A stretch of 64,000 bases of DNA from Pseudopyrenochaeta lycopersici (taxonomy: Eukaryota > Ascomycota > Dothideomycetes > Pleosporales > Pseudopyrenochaetaceae): NCBI GenBank assembly GCA_003313425.1, contig NHZP01000065.1, positions 186,001-250,000 of the forward strand, given 5' to 3'. Below, piece by piece: positions 1 to 9,186 of the stretch (its first letter is position 1; each line of letters opens with the position of its first letter). The position numbers and the translations under genes were made by a program. The notes beneath the pieces were generated by a model, which searched no databases, was not told where the DNA came from, and worked only from the letters and a program-made list of their open reading frames with translations.

Positions 1-653
1 GTGCATGGTGTGCGCTCTCCATTTCCTTCTTGTAGGGAGGGACTCTGGCTAATACCCTTGTAGTGCTGGTGGAGCAGCACATTTCAGTCACGTGTGTCTT
101 GCTGGATGGCAAAGTATCCTGGAGGCTTACAGAGGAGACCGGACGGGTTCCTTACATCTCCAGTGGTGTTGGAGTTGAACACCCTCGTCACCCTCGTGTT
201 ATGGTACGGACTGCGTATGCTGTCGTGAAGCTTAGTACACGTTTCTGGGCGGAGACTGTGCAATGGAGTGAAGTGCTTGTTAGCGAACTTAGTGGTCATT
301 CGCTTTGGGTGATTGAGCATCGGGTTGTCCCCATGCTTGTTGGACTTTTTGGAGAGCAGGCGTGCGGTGTAGAGGCACCGCTTGGGAGATATGCAGTGAC
401 GCTGTGGGTGCGTCTTGCACAGAATGTTTTTGCGTTGCTGGAGGCTGGTGCCTTTTCCAGTGGTTGTTTGTGTAGTTGTACGATTTGTGGAGTATGCGAT
501 AGTTGCATAACGAATTGCAACCAGGCAGGGCTGTTTGTAGAGCAGTGGAGGTTTTGTGGATTGTTTCCTCTCGGCGAAGGACACTGGTGGAGCGGCGTTA
601 CGGATGCTGTGGGAGATATTCGCAATAGCATCAACTGGTTGTCGTTAAGTTGA
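1..653 (+). CDS. SDAVG-family protein, 5'-partial (U0)
   Basis: Only the last 7 nt of exon 1 (codons for V-H plus one base) lie in the window. A 56-nt intron follows (8-63, GT donor at 8, acceptor TTGTAG), then exon 2 from 64 to the TGA at 651-653. The protein begins LVEQHISVT, has WRLTEETG where most relatives have WWLTKESG, a Cys cluster CSCTICGVCDSC, then WWSGVTDAVG and NWLSL. It is one of the more divergent paralogues. Function unknown; the Cys pattern could bind zinc (inference). The start is outside the window. Confidence 0.65.
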
Positions 654-1289
654 CTGACAGCTGTTATTATGGGGCAGCAGTACTAATTTTGTAAGAGTGG
701 GAACATTGGAACAATGAGAAGTTATTATTGCGCAGCTTCATTGTTAAGGGTGGGAGCCCTTCAGATGGAACGTCGAACCTTCAAAAAAAAATGCGTAAGT
801 CCATTTTCCGTGTGGCTGACGGTCATGCAGAGTCACGCTGGGTTGCTGTGGCGCGTTTTGCGCACAGACGGGTTGTGATGGGCACGGGCCCATTCCGTCA
901 ACTTTCGAGTGTATATATGATTCCTTTCACTAGAAAGTTGTCAAGTGGTCGGCAGCCTCGCGCTGCCTACCCTTGCCACTTTACACATAAGCATCGCCCG
1001 CGAGTGGAGCGAGTACCGAAGGGGTAGACTACTTGTAGGCTAGGGCCATGCACTTAGTAAGCAACGCAGAGCACGGACAGTGCGGGTCAGATGACTCTTC
1101 TTTGCCACTCTCTTCTTTCAATCAATGCTTTGATTGGTCTATGAACGTAGACAGATGGAATGGGCACATTATTGCCTGCTAGGGACTAGTTACTCTTGGC
1201 GGTGCCATAGATAGAGGTATATAGTCACAACAGAGGATCTGTGTTCATGGATATGTTTTACAATATGTAGTTTTTTTACTACACATGCG
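654..1289 (+). repeat. Cassette boundary B1, core hairpin 899-940
   Basis: Gene-free stretch. It holds an AAGGG/CCCTT hairpin (747-763), an A-tract with AAATG/CATTT pairing, a GCGC-GTTTT-GCGC hairpin, the short-loop form of the core (CAACTTTCGAGTG, TATATATG loop) and, downstream, GGCAGC/GCTGCC and TAGACTAC/GTAGGCTA helices. A GCAAC-type multi-helix block, CTGATTGG-like hairpin, GGGACTAG box and TATA at 1218 follow. No coding sequence seen. Confidence 0.8.
1218..1224 (+). promoter_or_regulatory. TATA box of U1
   Basis: TATATAG, followed by ACAGA/TCTGT initiator hairpin and the ATGG...CATGG leader; ATG of the gene 66 nt downstream. Confidence 0.6.
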
Positions 1290-2082
1290 ATGGATTCGCA
1301 ACCTGGAGAGCAGGCAGTGCCATCACCAGATAGTGGTGCAACAAAGTTGTTATCGCTTGTGGAAGCGTTAGAAGAAGGGAGTTCTTCCGCATTGTCCGTA
1401 GGGACACCCATGGAACAGCAGACTGTGAGGGATCACGTGCCTGGTAAGTGTCAAAGAAACAGAAGACACGGAAGAAGTTGGGCCCTTCCCAACTAACCTC
1501 ATCACAGTGCTCCACCAGCTCTGTGTCTCTATCACTGTGCATGTGCCATTGTCGGGGGGACAATCCTGGTGGGTGACCAAGGAGAGTGGGAAGTTGCCTC
1601 GTCAGTGCGTTTCTCAGAAACACACGGAGTGTTTAAAGCATCACAACGAACTTTGTGCACGGGGTGGCACGCTGAAGGCGCTTCTTGTCCTCAAGGTGGA
1701 TACGTTGAACATCGGGGAGCTAGAAAGCTCTGTTGCCTTCGCGGTGCTTTCTGTAAAGGCACTGGATGTGTTGGTGGAGCGCATTCTTCCTCTGCTCACA
1801 CTGCCGGATGGGCAGGCTGCGGAGGGTATTGTAGTCGGTATGTTATTTGATCGACTGTGCTTTGGGTACTATAGTACGCGGGTCGACTGCGCGTGTACCT
1901 TCTCCACACAGTGTGAGCCTTGTGCGTATGCGCATTATTGTTCACCGAGATTTCTCTGGTTAAATACATTTTCCGGTGAGTGGCCGCCTGGAAAGTTTGA
2001 CTGGTTCGCTGGGATCAGTGACGCTGTGGGAGCAGTACTACCGTCTGGCAGGAACTGGTTGGGTTGCAGTCGTTCTTGGTGA
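1290..2082 (+). CDS. SDAVG-family protein (U1)
   Basis: Two exons, 1290-1443 and 1508-2082, 242 aa. The 64-nt intron has a GTAAGT donor, a TTGGGC/GCCCAA-like hairpin, CTAAC branch site and CACAG acceptor; exon phase 1 is the same throughout the family. Exon 1 starts MDSQPGEQA and ends VRDHVPG. Exon 2 has WWVTKESG, a VLSVKALDVLVERILPLL helix, the CACTFSTQCEPC putative zinc site, WFAGISDAVG and NWLGC. Odd point: just after the acceptor the usual CTGGTGGAG reads CTCCACCAG, its exact reverse complement, changing LVE to LHQ. Function unknown; it could be a host-interaction protein given the F-box relatives. Confidence 0.75.
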
Positions 2083-2932
2083 GAATATTACTAGTAAGTT
2101 GCTCTCCTTTGTCTCTATGTATATGGTGTATACTAAGGTAGTAGTAGTTGTCTACGATTACGATGCGTTACATTTTGCGTATCAGCTTAGTTTAGTTTAG
2201 TACGTTATTATAACAGTATGTTGATACACTCAGTTTTGTCTTTATTTCGGTAGGTACTGATTTTGTAATGGTAGGGCCATTAGAATAACAAAGAATTTGT
2301 AGGGCGGAGGTCAGTCATGAAGGGTGGCTACGCTTACGATGGAACATCATTTTTCAGAAAAAAAAAATTTGGCTAAGTCCAATTTCCGTGTGGCTGGAGG
2401 CCATGTTGGGTCACATGGAGGTGTGGCGCGAAGAGGGCACGGGCCCATCCTCAACTTTCTAGTGTGGCGTTTTGCCTATATATGATTCCTTTCACTAGAA
2501 AGTTGTCAAGTGGTCACCAGCCTCGTGCTGGAGACCCTGGACACTTTACATCTAAGCTGTGGCCTCGAGTGGAACGAGAAGCGGACGCGTCAAGCTACTT
2601 GTAGTTTGGGGCCATTGCCCCCTGTAAGCCAACAGACGCACGGACTGTGTGAGTCAGATGACGCTGGGTTGGCACGTGAGGAGCACCCCTGCCCTCACAT
2701 CTACTAGATGTTCATAGCTATGGACACAACGGAGTGGGCGCATTATGGAATAATAGTCTTGGCGTAGGCAAAGGGTAGTGTCTCTATGCCCTTTTCTTTC
2801 CGTGTGTATACTGCGGGTACATGTGGAGCATGTTATGTATGGTGACTTTGTGTGGAGCACAATTGTACGGTAGTATCTTTTCATCAACTGCGTGAGCCTC
2901 TTTTGGCGGGCAGCGATCCGCCTCTGATTCCC
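2083..2932 (+). repeat. Cassette boundary B2, core hairpin 2452-2505
   Basis: Gene-free. Long-loop core (inner hairpin GGC-GTTTT-GCC), CCAGC/GCTGG helix, CAAGCTAC/GTAGTTTG helix, multi-helix block. The distal part (2690-2770) matches B19 (29512-29590). No convincing TATA before the U2 gene; only TATA at 2807 without the usual context. No AATAAA after U1. Confidence 0.75.
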
Positions 2933-3392
2933 ATGGAGTGGGGGTTCAATGATAAGTGCTCGGGCGTGGCTGATGTAGCCCTGCTTGCGGAGCAGGCAAA
3001 TGGTATGTATTTGTTGCGTGCATGTGCACTGTATTTGTCAGGGCTGACTTTCTGTTGCAGCAATGGGTATGCTGCTGTTTGGTGCCAGTCCGGGTGGGCT
3101 GTTTTCCACGGTGTGGTCTCTAGTAGGGGACACAGTGTTTGCATCTATGGTTCGAGGAAACGCTCGAACCCCGCTGCTTGTATCCGCGGATGGCGGTGTG
3201 TGTTGTACATCTCCTTCTGGAAGGTATGAGATTGTGTTGTCACGCTACGGGGGTAGTCGTAGGGAAGCAGTGGAACATCTTCTTCTTGAGTTGGAGCGTA
3301 TGTTTTCGGAGAAACACAAGGGTACCTTGATTAGGGCTTCCCTAACGATGTCTGAGAATTCTGACGGCTGGATATCGGCTGGACATGGTTAA
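2933..3392 (+). CDS. Unrecognised two-exon protein (U2)
   Basis: The first in-frame ATG is 2933. Exon 1 is 2933-3002; the intron 3003-3060 (58 nt) has a GTATGT donor, GGGCTGAC branch and TTGCAG acceptor; exon 2 is 3061-3392, giving 133 aa. The open frame extends upstream to 2846 without ATG, so an extra 5' exon is possible. The exon 2 part has a hydrophobic stretch GLFSTVWSLVG, a beta-like segment LLVSADGGVCCTSPSGRYEI and an amphipathic helix AVEHLLLELERMF. It has none of the SDAVG motifs and I do not recognise it. Coding status rests on the splice signals joining two open frames. Confidence 0.5.
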
Positions 3393-4547
3393 TGTTGTGT
3401 AGTATTGTTTGGTATCTATTGAGATACTATCTTTGTTGCAGTAGAGCTATGCTGGAGGCATTGGGACGGCGTCTTAACAGGTTGTGTTTATTGAAGAAGG
3501 ACTTTAGTTAATACTATCGTATTGCCAGTGTACCTACGCAACAGTACACTGCTCTCGGTAGTATGGAGGTCCAGCTGTACGTGTACGACCTTACTCAAGT
3601 AAGTGGTAGAACCCTGAATAAGCTGCTTTTATCTTGAATCGACGTAGAAGAGCGTTATTATCGTAATCGAACGCTCAAGTTGTTGACCAGTGTAGGGACT
3701 CGGTATGAACATGATGTATGTTTTTTTTGTACTCTTAGTATTGTGTATATCATTCTTATAAGTGTTGCTTATATGCTAGAAGTGTCTTTTTATGTTTTTT
3801 AAAGTAAACATTTTATAGTGTGTAGCTTTTAACTTGTTGATATTTCGTGGCATCGTAATCTTTGATGGCGTTGGAGGTTGTTGTTTTAGTAAGGGTGTGA
3901 GCCCTTCAGATGGAACACCGTCTTCTGAAGAAAAAAAGCGTAAGTCCATTTTTGCTGTGGCTGACGGCCATGCTGAGTCAGGATGCTGTGGCTCGAGAGA
4001 GCACACATGTGGCGCAGATTGTGCGCACAGGCCTCTCCGACAACTTTCTTGTGCTATATATGATTCCTTTCACTAGAAAGTTGTCAAGTGGTCGAGGAGC
4101 CCCGTGCTCCTTGACCCCTGACACTTTACATGTAAGCAGGGCCAACGACTGGAAGGAGTAGCGAAGCGGTAGACTACTTGTAGGCTAGGGCCGCTGCACT
4201 CTTAAGTAACCCGGCGCACGGACGTAGCGCAAGATCATCTGATCTCTGGGTTACACGTGGGAGGCACTCTTGCCCCCACTCCACTCAGATTCTTCGTCTG
4301 ATTGGTCTATGGCGATAGACACAGGGAGGGAGCACTTTGTTGCCTACTAGGGACTAGTTTCTCTTGGCGAAGAATATTCTAGGTAGATACTTGGTTGTGA
4401 CGGGTAGTCATGTATGGAGGTAGTAGTATATATAAGTAAGGCCGGTCATGGCCGACTCTTTCATTACCGACGCCCTCACGGAGGCAGGACGTTGGTGGGT
4501 TTGCCTCGAGTGTCTTTTGTGGATGCAAAGGGCTGTTGCACTAGCGT
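3393..4547 (+). repeat. Cassette boundary B3, core hairpin 4041-4083
   Basis: The first ~450 nt (3393-3840) are AT-rich 3' flank of U2 with no feature I can name. Then AAGGG/CCCTT hairpin, short-loop core (CTTTCTTGTG left arm), GGAGC/GCTCC and TAGACTAC/GTAGGCTA helices, multi-helix block with GCGC and GATCATCTGATC, GTGGGAGGCAC/GCCCCCAC hairpin, CAGA/TCTG hairpin, GGGACTAG box, TATA 4427. Confidence 0.8.
4427..4436 (+). promoter_or_regulatory. TATA box of U3
   Basis: TATATATAAG; initiator hairpin GGCC-GGTCAT-GGCC just downstream; ATG 112-130 nt away. Confidence 0.65.
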
Positions 4548-5283
4548 ATGCTTAATAGTTATAGTATGGAAACTATGAGCGCGGATGTTGCTCTTTGCAT
4601 TGTTGAGCATGTAGGGACCCTCACTGAGCTTGCGTTGCTGCGACGTGTTTGTCGCGGCTGGAGGTCATCTGTTACGAAAGGGTTTAGCGCATGGGTGCGG
4701 GCACAGCGGAGCGATATGCCTTCAGAGGTCTTCTCTTTGGCGGAGCTCGCTCTTGTGAGGGATCACGTGGACAGTGAGTTAGACGGAGTTGTGCAGTGTA
4801 GCTGCGGTATTGTTGATCCCTCACGCAGTTCTTGTGTCCCATGGAGTGGTACTGGAGTGCGACGTTTCTCGGCCATGGAGAGCGTGGCGGCTTATATGGA
4901 ATGGTGCGCAGAGGGCGCTGCTTTGTGGCAGTATGTGGGGTTGTAACTGCCTCTTGCGTGTAAAGCCTTCTTTACCAGCAGCAGGCGAAGGCTATCTTGT
5001 CCTGCGAAGGGTTCCTTGGCCATGTTGGAGCCATGCTCAAAGCTGTGATGTGTGTATCACTATGCTATGTACGAAGTCGTTGGATGCGTTGGTAGAGACG
5101 ATTATTCCCTTCTTTTGGGAATCCCGTGGGAGAGAGGTCCCGCAGGATATCGTTCTTTGTGGGGACTGGAGGGTTACCTTTGTCTGGCGCGATAAGCTCT
5201 ATCATGTGTTACATGAGGTTGTGTTTGGCTGTCTGCGTAGGCGGCATTCCTGTAGTGGTACTGTGTTATTACGTGGTACGTAG
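4548..5283 (+). CDS. F-box protein with SDAVG-family C-terminus (U3)
   Basis: Exons 4548-4773 and 4829-5283 (intron 55 nt: GTGAGT donor, CCTCAC branch, CGCAG acceptor), 226 aa. Exon 1 encodes a recognisable F-box at about residues 10-50: ADVALCIVEHVG, ELALLRRVCRGWRS, then AWVRAQ, matching the L-x3-L-x-RVC-x2-W pattern of F-boxes that bind Skp1 in SCF ubiquitin ligases (family knowledge). It ends in VRDHVDS, the same exon end as F-box-less paralogues. Exon 2 resembles the family in LVSHGVVL and KSLDALVETIIPF but lacks WLTKESG and SDAVG and stops early. An alternative start is ATG 4566. Likely a substrate adaptor (inference). Identical cassettes are at U9 and U10. Confidence 0.7.
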
Positions 5284-6044
5284 TACACTTACGACAGAGT
5301 TGTTAAGGTAATAGTATATTTGTAAACGGTAGTTGAGGTTTGTATAGTTACTGATCTATTGTATAGGTAAACGCGGTTTTGATATACGTTGCGGTAGCAG
5401 TTGTAGTAGTAGACTGTATTGCTTTGTTCTGTCATTTTGTAATAGCAGTATTTTTTTGCAGCAGGACTGGAATTTACTAAGTCGGACACGGTGTGGCGAA
5501 AAAAGAAGTTGAGGATTGGCCTGTGCGCGATTTAGCGCAGTTCCGGAGGTACATGGTGCTCACCCAGAAGTGGGTGGGCGGGAGGTCACACTCCAGCCAC
5601 AGTCAACATTTCTAGTGAGGCGCAGCCTATATATGATTCCTTTCACTAGAAAGTTGTCAAGTGGTCAGGAGCCTTGCGCTCCTTGACCCCTGACACTTTA
5701 CTGTAAGCTTTGCCTGTGAGTGGAGCGAGTACCGAAGGGTTAAACTACTCGTAGTTTAGAGGCAATGCACTTAGTAAGCAACACAGCGCACGGACGTAGC
5801 GCGAGATCATCTGGTCTCTGGGTTGCCACACTTCTAAGATTATCTATCTGATTGGTCTATGAATATGGACACAGGGAGTGAGCAGAACCCTGCTAACTAG
5901 GGACTAGCATTTTTTTGGCGAAGACAAGCTATCGAGGAATATATAAGAGGGGAGTCCCTCCTCTTTCATGGAGTTTCGGTAGTAACGTAGTTCGTTTTCT
6001 AACGCACTTGGATACTCGAAGTATCAAGTGGGTTCTACTTTGCG
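5284..6044 (+). repeat. Cassette boundary B4, core hairpin 5604-5656
   Basis: Pre-core module of the second class (5498-5603): GCGCGATTTAGCGC-like and CACCCAGAAGTGGGTG hairpins instead of the AATTGG/CCAATT one. Left arm CAACATTTCTAGTG, loop AGGCGCAGCCT. Downstream AGGAGC/GCTCCT and perfect TAAACTAC/GTAGTTTA helices; multi-helix block; TATA 5940. The segment after the core recurs at 63799-64000. Confidence 0.8.
5940..5947 (+). promoter_or_regulatory. TATA box of U4
   Basis: TATATAAG, followed by a GAGGGGAG/CCCTCCTC initiator hairpin. Confidence 0.65.
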
Positions 6045-6890
6045 ATGGGGTCGCATACTGGACAAGAGGCTCAGGCGGAGGCTGGTGGTGCATTGAGTGC
6101 GTCTCTGGAGTGTAGCGCTCTCCCCTTAGACAAGCTTGTCAAGGGAGCTTCATGTGAGCCTTTCGTAGGGACAGAAAGCCAAGTTCAAGTGGTGCGGAGG
6201 CACATACACAGTGAGTAGGTCCTTCGTTCTTAGTTATGTGGAACAGGTGTGGAGACAACTAACACGGAGTAAGTGCTAATGGAACATGGCATTTCGTTGA
6301 CGTATCACGTTCAGCTTGATGGTATACAGCATTGGTGGTTAACCAAGGAGAGCGGGAAGCCTCCTCAGCAGTGCGTGGAGGAACAACATGAGGGGTGCCT
6401 TGACTGCTATGATATTTTCACGGCATGTAGTGATAATAGGAGAGCGCTCCTGGTCTTCAAGGTGGATACCAAACAGGAGAGTGGGACATATAGTCTCGTT
6501 GCGTTTGCGAAGCTTTCTGTGCAGACATTCGATGTGTTTCTGCAGCGGGTGCTGCCTCTTATTGTCTTGCCGGACGGGCAGCCTGCGGAGACTGTGATGG
6601 TGGATACCGTGTTCGAGTTGCTAGATAACGGGTATTTTTCTAGCAGTGTGGATTGCGGATGTAGTCTCTATCTCGCTTGTAGAGAGTGTGCTATCCTACA
6701 GCCAACATATTCAAGGTTTGTCTGTTTCGACAGATTCTATTGTCCATATCCGTCTGGATCGAATGTTTGGTTTAGTGGTATCACGGATGCAGTAGGCATA
6801 ATAAAGCCGGCAGGGGTGAACTGGTTGAGTTGTCCGTTCTTTTCTATCAAGGAACGGCGATTGAAGAAGGCGAAGCGTGTGCCTAGTTAG
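6045..6890 (+). CDS. SDAVG-family protein (U4)
   Basis: Exons 6045-6210 and 6268-6890, 262 aa. Exon 1 (MGSHTGQEAQAEAGG ... VRRHIHS) is too short to stand out alone but keeps phase 1 with exon 2. The 57-nt intron has GTGAGT, ACAACTAAC and an unusual TAAG acceptor; it contains an in-frame stop so it must be spliced. Exon 2 has WWLTKESG, AFAKLSVQTFDVFLQRVLPLI, CGCSLYLACREC, WFSGITDAVG and NWLSC, then a basic tail (KERRLKKAKR) absent from most paralogues and possibly nuclear targeting. Function unknown. Confidence 0.72.
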
Positions 6891-7588
6891 GTTGGAGGAT
6901 AGCAATGTAAGGACTGTTCTTTTATAATCGAACTTTATTTTCTTTAGGAGATTATAGGTACAGGCAGTAATCTATCTATTTTTTATTAGTAAGTGGATGC
7001 GCTCGGAGAGTATGTTAAGTTTGGCTAATCGGGGTAAGATGTGGGTTTGGAAGATCAAACCTCTCAAAAAAAACGCGTAAGTCCATTTTCCGTGTGGCTG
7101 ACGGCCATGCTGAGTCAGGATGCTGTGGCTCGAGAGAGCACACATGTGGCGCAGATTGTGCGCACGGGCCAGAACTCAACTTTCTAGTGTGGCGTTTCGC
7201 CCTTATATGATTCCTTTCACTAGAAAGTTGTCAAGTGGTCAGGAGCCTTGCGCTTCTGATCCTAGACACTTTACACGTATGCGTTGCCTACGACTGGAGG
7301 GAGTAGCGAAGCGTTAGGCTCCTTGGAGACTAGAGGCAAGAGCCCCTGTAAGCAGAGCAGAGCACGGACGTCGCGGGTCAGATGACGCTGCTTTGCACGT
7401 GAGGAGCACCCCTGCCCTCGCTACTCTCTCAATCAGTTGTCTGATTGGTCTATAGCTATAGACGCATGGAATGTGCATTAGGTTGCTCATTAGGGACTAG
7501 TGGTCTTGGCATGGTTCAAGAGCTGGATGTATAAGAGGGGGGGGGGGCCCTCTGCCTCATTTACGGAGTGTGTTCCAGCTCACTCTAA
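6891..7588 (+). repeat. Cassette boundary B5, core hairpin 7177-7230
   Basis: Long-loop core (GGC-GTTTC-GCC, then CCTTATATG instead of CCTATATATG). AGGAGC/GCTTCT imperfect helix, TAGGCTCC/GGAGACTA helix. CAATCAGTTGTCTGATTG hairpin, CTATAGCTATAG dyad, TATA 7530. No other gene seen. Confidence 0.78.
7530..7537 (+). promoter_or_regulatory. TATA box of U5
   Basis: TATAAGAG, followed by an 11-12 G run pairing with CCCTCTGCC; ATG 59 nt downstream. Confidence 0.65.
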
Positions 7589-8458
7589 ATGACGATGGTG
7601 TCGTCAACCGGAGGGCATATTCGTACGGATTGTGATGGCCGTGTAGGTAGCGTACAGCTCGAGCTTGCTCTGTCGGGGATCGACTGCCTTGTAGAAGGCA
7701 AGTTAGGAGAATTTGTTACATGGAGTGCATCTGATTTAGATTGTTTGCGGAGCCACATGGACAGTAGGCTTTTCTCTCTGTCTATCTTTCAACAGTTGGG
7801 GGCTGCAACTGACGGAGTGGTAGTGTTGGTGAAGCAACGCGTGTCTCTTACGTTTCACCTACAGCCGGATGGCGCGCTGGAGGTATGCCTGACCAAGGAG
7901 AGCGGGCAGGCTCCTCGCCAGTGTTCTGCGCCCAATGTGTGTGGGTGTTATTTTGGAAGTTGTACTTCTGCCGATAATGCCCCGATGGCATTTCTTGTTT
8001 GGAAAGCAGACGTTGTAGGACAGTACAATCAGATGCGGAGCATGGTTGCATTTGCACGTCTTTGCTCGGAAACACTGGAGGTGTTCATCGAAAGCGTATT
8101 GCCCTGTGTGTATACACATGGGAGAGATCACGTGCAGGCGGAGGAGGTCGATACGCTCTTTGACGCACTTGATCAAGGGCGATTTTCCAGTAGCGTTGGG
8201 TGCGGGTGCAAATTGCGAGAGCATTGTTTGTCCTGTTTGTCGTTACGTTCTAATCAGCAACGTTTCACGAGATGGGACATGTTTAGTGGGCCATTCCCAT
8301 GCGGTCCAGATGGCTGGTTTTCTGGGTACAGCGATGCGGTTGGAATCGTAGAACCGTTGGCGCTTGACTGGCTTACATGCCCGTATACTGCGCTCAATTC
8401 TATCTCGCCTCTCGAGGGTGCACTTAGTAAGTACTCTGTAGACGAGTTGCTCAGTTAA
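7589..8458 (+). CDS. SDAVG-family protein, long form (U5)
   Basis: A single open frame of 289 aa from ATG 7589. The position of the family intron (7764-7823, GTAGGC ... GTGGTAG, 60 nt with ACTGAC branch) is a multiple of three and has no stop, so both spliced (269 aa) and retained forms would be in frame. Exon 1 (MTMVSSTGGHIRTD ... RSHMDS) is unlike the MES type and is shared only with U25/U34/U40. Exon 2 has LTKESGQAPRQC, FARLCSETLEVFIESVLP, CGCKLREHCLSC, WFSGYSDAVG and DWLTC. Second copy at U34. Confidence 0.78.
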   Translation: MTMVSSTGGHIRTDCDGRVGSVQLELALSGIDCLVEGKLGEFVTWSASDLDCLRSHMDSRLFSLSIFQQLGAATDGVVVLVKQRVSLTFHLQPDGALEVCLTKESGQAPRQCSAPNVCGCYFGSCTSADNAPMAFLVWKADVVGQYNQMRSMVAFARLCSETLEVFIESVLPCVYTHGRDHVQAEEVDTLFDALDQGRFSSSVGCGCKLREHCLSCLSLRSNQQRFTRWDMFSGPFPCGPDGWFSGYSDAVGIVEPLALDWLTCPYTALNSISPLEGALSKYSVDELLS

Positions 8459-9186
8459 GTATTGTTTAGTATGGACTATTATTGTCAAGCATGATAGGTG
8501 CACGATTTCTGTCGGACAGACTCTACATGAAACAATTAATTTGTGGTAGTAGTTGGCGGTAGCTAATTTTTGTTTTCAGGTATGGATGGTGGTTATGTAC
8601 TATGGTATATAGTAAGGGTGTGAACCCTTAGGATGGAACATCAAATCTGAAGAAAAAATGCGTAAGTCCATTTTGTGTGTGGCTGACAGTCACGCAGGGT
8701 CACGTTAGCTGTGGCGCGGGGAGCGCAGACATGGGTCGTTTTTGGGCACGGGCCCATTCTCTCAACTTTCTTGTGCTATATATGATTCCTTTCACTAGAA
8801 AGTTGTCAAGTGGTCACCAGCCTTGCGCTGGTTACCCTTGCCACTTTACAATTAAGCAGGGCACGCCTAGGGACTAGGCAGCGGAGCGTTAAACTACGAG
8901 TAGTTTAGGGGCCATGCACTTAGTAAGCAACACGAAGCACGGACAGTGCGGGTCATCTGACCATGGGTTGCCCACTCTACTTCAGAGCTTTAGTCTGATT
9001 GGTCTATGAATATGGACGCATGGAATTGGCATGGTTCTGCCTCTTAGGGACTAGGTGCTCTTGGCGGCGCACAAGGAAGGGACGTATATAACCACAACAG
9101 TTCCTCTGTTGTCACGGAGGTGGTGCACTCCCTCAACGGACAGTCAGATCGGGTAGTTTTCTGACCCGCATGGTTTTGTGTAGGCT
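8459..9186 (+). repeat. Cassette boundary B6, core hairpin 8763-8805
   Basis: Short-loop core (CTTTCTTGTG arm). CCAGC/GCTGG helix, GCCTA-GGGAC-TAGGC hairpin where most cassettes have CTGGAGGGAG, TAAACTAC/GTAGTTTA helix. TATA 9085. An ATGGAACATC motif and A-tract precede the core. Confidence 0.78.
9085..9091 (+). promoter_or_regulatory. TATA box of U6
   Basis: TATATAA with ACAACAG/CTGTTGT initiator hairpin; ATG 102 nt downstream. Confidence 0.65.

Noticed and set aside
84..584. Long minus-strand ORFs opposite many genes (e.g. 84-584, 12364-12777, 31165-31677, 63032-63379)
   Set aside because: They mirror + strand coding frames in a T/G-rich strand with few CTA/TTA/TCA triplets; no TATA, splice or poly(A) signals on the minus strand.
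899..950. Terminal inverted repeats of a DNA transposon
   Set aside because: Arms are inverted, but they face each other across a small loop at every junction, no transposase is visible and no target-site duplications can be recognised; kept as hairpin boundary instead.
902..1027. Small ORFs starting in or running through the core, reading MIPFTRKLSSG in every cassette
   Set aside because: The frame is the same only because the core DNA is invariant and palindromic; sequence after it covaries by pairing rather than by codon, and the ORFs lie upstream of each TATA box.
1050..1140. tRNA or other cloverleaf RNA gene in the multi-helix block
   Set aside because: Helices covary but there is no TTCGA loop, anticodon arm of the right size or CCA-compatible acceptor; better described as a novel structured element.
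4789..5283. Exon 2 frame of U3/U9/U10 as a separate gene
   Set aside because: Its first part overlaps the intron; the splice signals at 4774 and 4828 join it in frame to the F-box exon in the same phase as all paralogues.
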